Shown here: one piece after another, positions 58,026-64,000 of the stretch | How the letters are laid out: each line of letters starts with the position of its first letter | Numbering within the stretch: position 1 is the first letter of the stretch | Source: Nonomuraea wenchangensis | GTDB taxonomy: Bacteria > Actinomycetota > Actinomycetes > Streptosporangiales > Streptosporangiaceae | Direction: 5' to 3' | Length of the DNA: 64,000 bases | NCBI RefSeq assembly: GCF_900111685.1 | Contig: NZ_FOHX01000003.1 | Span: 626,960-690,959 of the forward strand | Notes under the pieces: generated by a model | What the model was told of the DNA's origin: nothing | Seen by the model: the letters and a program-made list of their open reading frames with translations, nothing else | Database searches by the model: none | Program-made: the position numbers and the translations under genes

Positions 58026-58598
58026 TTGGACTTCAACAGTCACACCGATGGGGTGGTCCGGGTGACGGTGGCGTTGGTGAACGCCCTGACCCCCGGTGAG
58101 CAGCGCGGACGCCCCTTCCCTGGCCCCGCGGACGCCTGCGTCGCGGCCACCGACGCCCTGCGGTCCGTCTATCGCACGCACCGGGCGGTGAGCGCCGCCG
58201 AGGGTGGCGAGCTGGCCGCGGTCGCCGCCCGCCTGCGCGAGGTCTTCGCCGCCGTCGCGGCCGGGGACGTGGACACCGCCGCGATCACGGTCAACGGGCT
58301 GCTGGAGGAGTTCCACGCCCGCCCGATGCTCGAACGCCACGACGGCGAGCCCTGGCACCTGCACTTCCACGGCCCCGGCGGCACCACGGCCGGCGAGTGG
58401 GGGGCGAGCTGCGCGACGGGCCTCGCCATCGTGCTCGGCAGCGAGTTCGCCGAGAGGCTCGGGGTGTGCACGGCGCCGCACTGCGACCGCGTCTACGTGG
58501 ACGTCTCGCGCAACGGCGCCCGGAGGTTCTGCTCCACCGCCTGCCAGAACCGGGTCAAGACGGCCGCCTTCCGTGCCCGGGGCCGCGCGGGGGAGTGA
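58026..58598 (+). CDS. ABATE/CGNR zinc-finger protein
   Basis: A 190-residue protein with an N-terminal ABATE-like domain and a C-terminal CGNR-type zinc finger. Its cysteine arrangement is CTAPHCDRVYVDVSRNGARR, then FCSTACQNR. Such proteins are presumed transcription factors. The start is probably the TTG at 58026. It is divergent from the methyltransferase and probably regulates both genes at the CAGTCAC sites. Confidence 0.8.
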   Translation: MDFNSHTDGVVRVTVALVNALTPGEQRGRPFPGPADACVAATDALRSVYRTHRAVSAAEGGELAAVAARLREVFAAVAAGDVDTAAITVNGLLEEFHARPMLERHDGEPWHLHFHGPGGTTAGEWGASCATGLAIVLGSEFAERLGVCTAPHCDRVYVDVSRNGARRFCSTACQNRVKTAAFRARGRAGE

Positions 58599-58617
58599 CG
58601 CACGGAGGTCGCCCCCT

Positions 58618-58653
58618 GCTCCAGCTCCCCGTGCGCGGACGGGGAGCTGGAGC
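58618..58653. terminator. Terminator after the CGNR gene
   Basis: GCTCCAGCTCCCCGT and ACGGGGAGCTGGAGC form a perfect 15-bp stem with a 6-nt loop, shared with the convergent small-ORF operon. Confidence 0.8.
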
Positions 58654-58658
58654 CCGTT

Positions 58659-58781
58659 CTAACCGGCTTCCTGCGCCGGGGCGCCGAGCCGTTCCGCCTC
58701 TTCGTGCAGCGCGAGGACCAGCACCAGCTCCAGACGGAGCTCGTCGAGGTCCGGCGCCGCGAGGCCGCCGAGGACGCGCAT
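58659..58781 (-). CDS. 40-residue ORF, third gene of the ClpX-zinc-finger operon
   Basis: A 40-residue predicted amphipathic helical peptide (MRVLGGLAAPDLDELRLELV ...). GGGAGG 6 bases upstream of the ATG at 58781 (another ATG directly before it) is a strong ribosome binding site, the stop is 34 bases after the zinc-finger gene's end, and a terminator follows directly. I do not recognise it. Conservation would be needed to confirm it is translated. Confidence 0.5.
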   Translation of the reverse strand: MRVLGGLAAPDLDELRLELVLVLALHEEAERLGAPAQEAG

Positions 58782-58815
58782 CATCAGCCTCCCTGCCGAT
58801 GAGACGCATCAACGG

Positions 58816-59199
58816 TCACACGGGATTACCGACCGGGCCCTCGGATCTGAACCTTTCCCACGCCGACTGCCGCGTCATGCCGAGTGCGGCGCCGATGCGT
58901 TCCCAGCTCACGTTCCGGTCGCGGAGTTGCGCGACCCAGTCGTGCAGATTGTCATCCACCTGAGCCTGTACGGCGGCGATTTTCGGCAGATGGTCGAGGA
59001 TTTCCTGATCGGACATGGATTCCCAGGCGGGAAGCCGGGGCTCCGGGGAAGCGGTGGCGCGTTCGCTTTCCAGGATTGCGTTGCACAGGTCCACGCATTC
59101 GTTACAGATGTGCACACCAGGGCCTGCGATGAGTTTGCTCACTTCCGCGCTTCTCTTGTGGCAGAAGGAACAGCGGAGTTTGTCTTTCCAGTCAGGCAT
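58816..59199 (-). CDS. ClpX-type C4 zinc finger plus HTH protein
   Basis: A 127-residue protein. Residues 7-45 form a ClpX-type zinc-binding domain with C10-x2-C13 and C33-x2-C36 ([18 protein letters not shown], then [14 protein letters not shown]). After an acidic linker comes a helix-turn-helix-like region ([20 protein letters not shown]). There is no AAA+ domain. In ClpX this zinc domain dimerises and recruits adaptors, so the protein may link DNA binding to the ClpXP system; that is inference. Its ATG lies within a perfect hairpin. Confidence 0.8.
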   Translation of the reverse strand: MPDWKDKLRCSFCHKRSAEVSKLIAGPGVHICNECVDLCNAILESERATASPEPRLPAWESMSDQEILDHLPKIAAVQAQVDDNLHDWVAQLRDRNVSWERIGAALGMTRQSAWERFRSEGPVGNPV

Positions 59200-59207
59200 G
59201 GCCTGAC
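59191..59207 (-). promoter_or_regulatory. Hairpin enclosing the start codon of the ClpX-zinc-finger gene
   Basis: GTCAGGC and GCCTGAC are perfect 7-bp arms around a 3-base loop, with the AUG partly in the loop and partly in the stem. A second repeat, CGCCTG-T-CAGGCG (59212-59224), covers the stop of the preceding gene, and one more CCTGAC is at 59228-59233. Confidence 0.55.
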
Positions 59208-59217
59208 GATACGCCTG

Positions 59218-59550
59218 TCAGGCGACTCCTGACAAGCCCTGGTGCCGCGAACTTCGCGCGAACTGCTCCTCCACGATGGCCTGGCGCTCCTCGGTGATGC
59301 GCCCGCAGATCGCCACGTAGGCGTTGAGCACCTTGCAGTAGGCCTGCCGCGCCTGCTCCACGTCCGCGCGCAGGGCGAGGACGCGCTCGGCGTCGCCGCT
59401 CAGCTCGGCCTCGGCCAGCAGCGCGCCGGCCTCGCGGACGATCTCCTCGGCGCGCTTCCTCGTCCGGCGGAGCAGCGCCGAGCATTCGTGCAACTCGGTC
59501 AACCGAGCCGAGGAGACGATGAACTCAGCGACATGCACGGCCGATCCCAT
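59218..59550 (-). CDS. Small coiled-coil protein, first gene of the ClpX-zinc-finger operon
   Basis: A 110-residue protein that is almost entirely charged helix (LRRTRKRAEEIVREAGALLA, then ERVLALRADVEQARQAYCKV). It contains three Cys but no CxxC. GGGAGG lies 9 bases before the ATG at 59550. It is 18 bases upstream of the ClpX-zinc-finger gene. Function unknown; it may be an adaptor or partner. Confidence 0.65.
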   Translation of the reverse strand: MGSAVHVAEFIVSSARLTELHECSALLRRTRKRAEEIVREAGALLAEAELSGDAERVLALRADVEQARQAYCKVLNAYVAICGRITEERQAIVEEQFARSSRHQGLSGVA

Positions 59551-59877
59551 TTCCTGCCACCTCCCGGTCACGGTTGCCTAACTGTAGACGCGCGTACCCC
59601 TTGAGTGGATCACACCGTCCGTATGGGAGTACCTCAGTGCACCCTCCGGAGAGGTTTCTACCACCGGGAGGGAAAACCTCTTTCCTGAGCCGCGTTCGGT
59701 CGCGCGGTAATGCGGCAATTGGCGGCCCTGCCGGTGCTTATCGGCGAAATGCGGTCATTATCCGTTGTCTGCAAAAAGCCGGAGGCGAAGACAGCCGATC
59801 GGGCCCCCGGAGGTCGCGTCTTGGTCACATACTGAGACCAGAACGCGACTGACAGTGATCACGGGAGTGGTGGAGCG
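59551..59877. other. 327-base divergent control region with an inverted repeat
   Basis: No gene is visible. A GGGGTAC sequence occurs near the start of the minus-strand operon. The right end holds the 14-bp inverted repeat listed next, in the leader of the glycosyltransferase gene. Confidence 0.5.
59813..59849. promoter_or_regulatory. 14-bp inverted repeat upstream of the GT2 gene
   Basis: GTCGCGTCTTGGTC and GACCAGAACGCGAC pair at 12 of 14 positions across a 9-base spacer, ending 28 bases before the ATG. It is a candidate operator or leader hairpin. Confidence 0.5.
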
Positions 59878-61689
59878 ATGCCGGCGCCTGGCAACGACGA
59901 CGCGGTGGACGTCAGTGTCGTCATCCCCGCACACAACTGCCGCGACTACCTGGACAGATGTCTCACGTCCGTGCTGGTGCAGCGGGTGAAGAAGGAGATC
60001 GTCGTGGTGGACGACGGCTCCACCGACGGCAGCGCCGACCTGCTCGACCTCTACGCCGCCTACCACAGGGACAGCGTGCGCGTCGTGCACACCAGGGGCG
60101 GGGGCGGCGCCGGCCGCCCACGCAACGTCGGCATCGAGCACGCCACCGGCCGCTACGTGTTCTTCTGCGACGCCGACGACTACCTCGGCCCCGAGGCGCT
60201 GGAACGCATGGTGGCCATGGGCGACCGCAACGGCTCCGACATCGTCCTCGGCAAGATCGTCGGGCACGGCCGCCGCGCGCCGCAGTCGATGTTCCAGCAC
60301 AACGCCGACCGCGCCGACCTCGGCGACAGCACCGTCTACAACAGCCTGAGCTGCTTCAAGCTGTTCCGCAGGGACCTGCTGGAGCGCCACCGCATCCGCT
60401 TCGGCGAGGGCATGCTCGTCGGCGAGGACATCATCTTCACCGTCCACGCCTACTGCCACGCCCGGGTCATCTCCGTGGTCGCCGACTACGACTGCTACCA
60501 CCTGGTGTCCCGGCCCGACGGCAGCAGCATCATGCAGCAGCCCGGCAGCCGCGACCCGCTCGCCTGGCTCGCCATGATCCGCGAGCCGATCCGGCTCATG
60601 GCCCGGCACATCCCGCCCGGCGCGCTCCGCGACCACCTGCTGCGCCGGCACTTCAGGCTCGACGCCTTCGCCCAGCTCGGCTCGGTCTTCCTGGAGAGCG
60701 ACGACATCCGGCGCAAGGACATCGCCCGCGAGGTCGCCGCCCTGTGCGAGGAGTGGTACACCCCGGGCGTGCACGAGCGGCTCAACAGCATCGACCGGCA
60801 GCGGGCCGGCGCGCTCGACGACATCGACCGGCTGGTGCGCCTGGCCCGCATCGAGAGCGCCACCGTACGCCGCCGGCTGACCGGGCTGCGCTGGGACGGC
60901 GACCGCCTGGTGGTGACCGGAGCCGCCCGCCTCGACGGCATCAGCAGGGACGACGGGGTCGCCCTGGTCCTGCGCTCGCGCTACGACCCGCACGCCGAGC
61001 TGGTCGTCCCCGCCCGGCGCAAGGGCGGCGAGTTCGTCGCCCCGATCGACGTGGCGGCGCTCGACTCCGGCATCTGGGACCTCCGGGTCGCGGTCGAGCT
61101 GGAGGGCGTGGTGCGTCACGGCCGGCTCGGCGCCGAGCGCGACAAGAGCGTCACCCGGCCGGAGCCCAGGCTGGTGGGCGAGATGGCGGTGCTCCCTTAC
61201 TTCACCCGCGACAACGGCAACCTGAGCATCGACGTCGGCGGGCACGTGGTGGACGTGCCGGGCGCGGTGCGGCTGCTGCGCACCCGCTGGTCGCTCGGGC
61301 ACCGGCTGCAGCTGCACGGCGAGGTGAGCGTCGCCGGGTCCACCCCGTCCGCCGCGGCGGTCCGGCAGCTCGTCTGGCGCGAGCGGCGCAGCGGGCGCGA
61401 GCGGGCCGAGCCGGTGACGGCGCTGTCCGGCGGCGCTTTCACGGCCCGGCCCTCGATCGGGCGGCTCGCGCCCGGCACCTGGGACGCCTTCCTGGAGCTC
61501 GATCTCGGCGGTCCGCCCGCGCGGTTCAGGATCGAGGCCGACGCGGACGCGGTGGCCGCGCCGCGCCGGTGGCCGGGGGTCGCCCTGCTGCGGAGCGTGC
61601 GGCCGTACGCGACGTCGGGCAAGGGACGGCTGAGCGCGGTGGTCAGGCGCATGTCGGCGAGGAGCTTCGCCAGGAGGATTCTCAAGTAA
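59878..61689 (+). CDS. Family 2 glycosyltransferase, teichoic-acid/capsule type
   Basis: A 603-residue protein. Residues 12-230 form a GT-A domain: VSVVIPAHNCRDYLDRCLTS, VVDDGSTDGS and the metal-binding CDADDY motif, with GEDIIF contributing the catalytic acidic residue. The middle is helical, and the C-terminal 250 residues look like beta-rich accessory modules, as in TarS-like wall teichoic acid or capsule transferases. No transmembrane segment. Acceptor unknown. Confidence 0.82.
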   Translation: MPAPGNDDAVDVSVVIPAHNCRDYLDRCLTSVLVQRVKKEIVVVDDGSTDGSADLLDLYAAYHRDSVRVVHTRGGGGAGRPRNVGIEHATGRYVFFCDADDYLGPEALERMVAMGDRNGSDIVLGKIVGHGRRAPQSMFQHNADRADLGDSTVYNSLSCFKLFRRDLLERHRIRFGEGMLVGEDIIFTVHAYCHARVISVVADYDCYHLVSRPDGSSIMQQPGSRDPLAWLAMIREPIRLMARHIPPGALRDHLLRRHFRLDAFAQLGSVFLESDDIRRKDIAREVAALCEEWYTPGVHERLNSIDRQRAGALDDIDRLVRLARIESATVRRRLTGLRWDGDRLVVTGAARLDGISRDDGVALVLRSRYDPHAELVVPARRKGGEFVAPIDVAALDSGIWDLRVAVELEGVVRHGRLGAERDKSVTRPEPRLVGEMAVLPYFTRDNGNLSIDVGGHVVDVPGAVRLLRTRWSLGHRLQLHGEVSVAGSTPSAAAVRQLVWRERRSGRERAEPVTALSGGAFTARPSIGRLAPGTWDAFLELDLGGPPARFRIEADADAVAAPRRWPGVALLRSVRPYATSGKGRLSAVVRRMSARSFARRILK

Positions 61690-61712
61690 TTGCCACCTAT
61701 GTGCAGGTGCAA
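61690..61712. promoter_or_regulatory. Inverted repeat upstream of cbiM (candidate metal-regulator site)
   Basis: TTGCCACCT and AGGTGCAA form near-perfect arms around ATGTGC. A TAAAGT sequence (61723-61728) downstream could be the -10 element, so the repeat would cover the -35 region. The TTGC/GCAA ends recall sites of nickel-sensing Fur-family regulators, but this is only similarity. Confidence 0.4.
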
Positions 61713-61782
61713 CTCGATGTCCTAAAGTAGGGGGTTGTTCGTCCCCATTTGGTGGGTCGTCCCCTTTTTGGGAGGCAAGGTC

Positions 61783-62796
61783 GTGCACGTACCTGACGGG
61801 TTCTTCAATGTGGTGACGTCGATCTCCGCCGGAGCGGTGGCGGCGGCCGGGGTCGCCGTGTGCCTGCGCGGCGCACGCCGGGAGCTCGACGACCGCACCG
61901 CGCCCATGGCCGGGCTGGTCGCGGCCTTCATCTTCGCCGTCCAGATGCTCAACTTCCCCGTCGCGGCCGGCACCAGCGGGCACCTGCTGGGAGGAGCGCT
62001 CGCCGCGATACTCGTCGGACCCTATACCGGCGTCTTGTGCATGACCGTGGTCCTCCTCGTCCAGGCCGTGTTCTTCGCCGACGGCGGGCTGACCGCGCTG
62101 GGCGTCAACGTCACGATCATGGGCCTGGTCACCGTGCTCGCCGGATGGGCGGTCTTCCGCGTGGTCACCGGCTTCGCGCGGGGCAAGGGCGGGGTGACGG
62201 CGGCGGCCTTCCTGGCGGCGCTGATCTCCGTGCCCGCCTCGGCGCTGGTGTTCACGCTGCTGTTCTGGATCGGGGGCACCGCGCCGATCTCGGTCGGCGC
62301 GGTCGCGGCCGCGATGGGCGGCGTGCACCTGCTCATCGGCATCGGCGAGGGCGTCATCACGGCGGTCACCGTCGGCGCGGTCCTGGCCGTCCGGCCCGAC
62401 CTCGTGTACGGCGCCCGCGGCCTGGCCAAGCCGCTGGTGCTGCGCGGCGCGGACGGCGAAAGCACGCCCGTCGGCGCCCCCGAGCCCGCGGCGGCCCCGG
62501 CGGGAGGGCGGCTCAAGCCGTTCCTGCTCGGCGGCGTCGGCGTGACGCTGCTGCTGGCCGGGCTCGTGTCGTTCGTCGCCTCGCCCGACCCCGACGGGCT
62601 GGAGGCCGTGGCCGAGAACCAGGGCTTCGGCGAGCAGGCCGGCGAGCACGCCTTCGGCGGATGGGCGCTGGCCGACTACGGCGAGGTCGGCGGGATCCCG
62701 GTCGGCATCGCCGGGGTCATCGGCGTCGGGCTGGTGCTGCTCATCGCCGGAGCGGTGGCCTTCGCCGCCAGGAGCCGCGACGGCGTCAGGGCGTGA
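61783..62796 (+). CDS. cbiM: CbiM-type cobalt/nickel ECF transporter S component, fused to a PDGLE domain
   Basis: A 337-residue membrane protein. The N-terminus after the start is (V/M)-His-V-P-D-G-F, so His2, the essential metal ligand of CbiM/NikM, is preserved only if the GTG at 61783 is the start; GGAGG lies 7 bases before it. About seven transmembrane helices follow, then a linker and a C-terminal PDGLE/CbiN-like domain (ASPDPDGLEAVAE, around residue 266) with one more helix. It imports cobalt or nickel with the following cbiQ and cbiO products. Confidence 0.9.
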   Translation: MHVPDGFFNVVTSISAGAVAAAGVAVCLRGARRELDDRTAPMAGLVAAFIFAVQMLNFPVAAGTSGHLLGGALAAILVGPYTGVLCMTVVLLVQAVFFADGGLTALGVNVTIMGLVTVLAGWAVFRVVTGFARGKGGVTAAAFLAALISVPASALVFTLLFWIGGTAPISVGAVAAAMGGVHLLIGIGEGVITAVTVGAVLAVRPDLVYGARGLAKPLVLRGADGESTPVGAPEPAAAPAGGRLKPFLLGGVGVTLLLAGLVSFVASPDPDGLEAVAENQGFGEQAGEHAFGGWALADYGEVGGIPVGIAGVIGVGLVLLIAGAVAFAARSRDGVRA

Positions 62797-62800
62797 CGAG

Positions 62801-63568
62801 GTGAGCGCGGGCCACCACCACCGGCTCCACCTGCCGGGCGACTCCGTCGTGCACCGGCTGCCGCCGCAGTGCAAGCTGCTGGCGGTCCTCGCGTTCGCGA
62901 TCGTGGTGGTGGCCACCCCGCGGGAGCGGTTCTGGGCGTTCGCCGCCTACGCCGTGCTGCTCGGCGCGGTCGCGGCGGCCGCCAGGGTGCCGGCCGGGCA
63001 CATCGCCAGGCGGATGGTGATCGAGGTGCCGTTCGTGCTGTTCGCGGTGCTCATCCCGGTCATCGGGCTGGGGGAGCGGGTCAGCGTGCTCGGCCTCTCG
63101 CTGAGCGTGGAAGGGCTCTGGGCGGCCTGGAACATCCTCGCCAAGGCCACACTCGGCGTGGTGGCCTCCATCCTGCTGGCCGCCACCACGGAGCCGCGGG
63201 TGATCCTGCTCGGCGCGCAGCGGCTGCGGCTGCCGGACCTGCTCGTGCAGATCGCCATGTTCATGCTGCGCTACATGGACGTGATCCTCGACGAGATGCG
63301 CCGGATGCGGGTGGCGCGGGAGTCGCGGGGGTTCGAGGCCAGGAACGCCCGGCACATCCCGGTGATCGCCCGTTCGGCGGGGGCGCTGTTCATCCGCTCG
63401 TACGAGCGGGGCGAGCGGGTGCACCTGGCCATGCTGAGCCGCGGCTACACCGGCCGGATGCCGATAATGGCAGACATGACGGCATCGACCGCCCAATGGG
63501 CCACCGCTCTCGCCCTGCCCGCCGGAGCCTTCGCCGTGCTGGGCCTCTCCCTGGCGGGGCTCGGGTGA
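62801..63568 (+). CDS. cbiQ: CbiQ/EcfT energy-coupling factor transmembrane protein
   Basis: A 255-residue EcfT/CbiQ protein with about five transmembrane helices and two Ala/Ser-Arg-Gly coupling motifs (ESRGF, around residue 177, and LSRGY, around 216) that contact the ATPases. GTG start 4 bases behind cbiM. It joins CbiM to the ATPase in the metal transporter. Confidence 0.92.
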   Translation: MSAGHHHRLHLPGDSVVHRLPPQCKLLAVLAFAIVVVATPRERFWAFAAYAVLLGAVAAAARVPAGHIARRMVIEVPFVLFAVLIPVIGLGERVSVLGLSLSVEGLWAAWNILAKATLGVVASILLAATTEPRVILLGAQRLRLPDLLVQIAMFMLRYMDVILDEMRRMRVARESRGFEARNARHIPVIARSAGALFIRSYERGERVHLAMLSRGYTGRMPIMADMTASTAQWATALALPAGAFAVLGLSLAGLG

Positions 63569-64000
63569 ACTCCCTGGCTCCGGTGAACTCCCTGGAGGTC
63601 AGTCGGCTCGCCTACGCCTACCCGGACGGCACGCAGGCGCTGTTCGGCGTGGACCTGTCGATCGCCCGCGGCGAGCGGGTGGCGCTCCTCGGCCCCAACG
63701 GCGCGGGCAAGACCACGCTCGTCATGCATCTCAACGGCATACTCACCGCCGGCCACGGCACCGTCACCGTGGCCGGCACCCCGGTGCGCAAGGACACGCT
63801 CAAGGAGGTCAGGCAGCGCGTCGGCCTGGTCTTCCAGGACCCCGACGACCAGCTCTTCATGCCCACGGTCCGCGACGACGTGGCCTTCGGCCCGGCCAAC
63901 GCCGGCCTGCGCGGCGCGGAGCTGGACCGGGTCGTGACGGCGGCACTGGAGCGGGTGGGCATGCTGGACGCGATCGACCGGCCGCCGCACCACCTGTCGT
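63565..64000 (+). CDS. cbiO: CbiO-type ATP-binding protein, N-terminal part
   Basis: The first 145 codons of an ECF transporter ATPase, cut by the window end. The Walker A motif GPNGAGKTTL and Q-loop LVFQDPDDQL are present. The GTG at 63565 overlaps the cbiQ stop (GTGA). An exact 13-bp repeat (GTGAACTCCCTGG at 63565 and 63583, 18 apart) offers a second in-frame GTG at 63583. Confidence 0.93.
   Translation, partial: MNSLAPVNSLEVSRLAYAYPDGTQALFGVDLSIARGERVALLGPNGAGKTTLVMHLNGILTAGHGTVTVAGTPVRKDTLKEVRQRVGLVFQDPDDQLFMPTVRDDVAFGPANAGLRGAELDRVVTAALERVGMLDAIDRPPHHLS

Noticed and set aside
61690..61782. Cobalamin or NiCo riboswitch before cbiM
   Set aside because: Only 93 bases are available after the upstream gene and no B12 box or four-way junction pattern is visible.
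59758..62916. 1052-residue minus-strand ORF
   Set aside because: It is a codon-position shadow of the glycosyltransferase, cbiM and cbiQ genes: composition is His/Arg/Gly-rich and it matches no family.

Overview
The window is chromosomal DNA of a high-GC actinomycete. A mycothiol glycosyltransferase (MshA), the MurT/GatD peptidoglycan amidation pair, CarD, a SenX3/RegX3-type phosphate two-component pair, an HbhA-like protein and F420/PPOX-type proteins all point to Actinobacteria. Gene order from about 4 to 35 kb (nitrobindin, Fur, YgfZ, Dtd, MshA, YbjN, GpmA, PhoU, SenX3, RegX3, lipoprotein, CarD, IspF, CysS, TrmH) resembles conserved Streptomyces order. The protein mix suggests the Streptosporangiales (Nonomuraea-like); that placement is inference. 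Many genes have a TANNNT -10 hexamer 6 to 8 bases before the start codon, which predicts leaderless transcripts.

Layout. 0-9 kb: end of a HerA-like ATPase, murT-gatD, a BrkB membrane protein, DsrE/nitrobindin/DUF2470, a DUF899 protein, a Fur-family regulator, ygfZ, dtd and an asparaginase. 9-22.6 kb: a DUF2207 membrane protein, a flavin monooxygenase divergent from a GntR-TetR fusion regulator, an ECF sigma factor coupled to a membrane-anchored substrate-binding protein, a cold-shock gene with a structured leader, MerR and GlxA-type regulators, an HbhA-like/XRE/DUF2516 cluster, a BlaI/M56 protease pair, a macro-domain protein, a methyltransferase and an SDR. 22.7-35.5 kb: the conserved block from mshA to trmH, ending in tRNA-Thr(UGU).

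35.5-52 kb is accessory and partly decayed. It starts with the wreck of an integrative element in tRNA-Thr (frameshifted tyrosine integrase fused by deletion to a RepSA-like initiator fragment). An ECF sigma/anti-sigma pair follows, then a tRNA-Ala-like 3' scar with a terminator. Two more pseudogenes follow, a Ser/Thr kinase and an F420-dependent LLM enzyme. The remaining genes are small stand-alone redox enzymes with TetR and HxlR regulators, a YbaB protein and a WXG100-like pair.

52-64 kb holds a secreted GH16 glucanase with a ricin-type lectin domain, an orphan sensor kinase, a CPA1 antiporter, a secreted peptidase-like hydrolase, a methyltransferase/CGNR divergent pair, a three-gene operon built around a ClpX-type zinc finger/HTH protein, a family 2 glycosyltransferase, and a cobalt/nickel ECF transporter (cbiM-cbiQ-cbiO) cut by the window end.

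The least expected signals are: (1) a plus-strand intrinsic terminator inside the leader of the cold-shock gene; (2) an anti-sigma position occupied by a membrane-tethered NMT1/SsuA-like binding protein; (3) the ClpX-zinc-finger operon whose second start codon lies in a perfect hairpin and which ends with a 40-residue ORF; (4) a hairpin covering the ribosome binding site of the second GlsB-like gene; and (5) the integrative-element scar in tRNA-Thr. All are read from sequence only; no database search was run.
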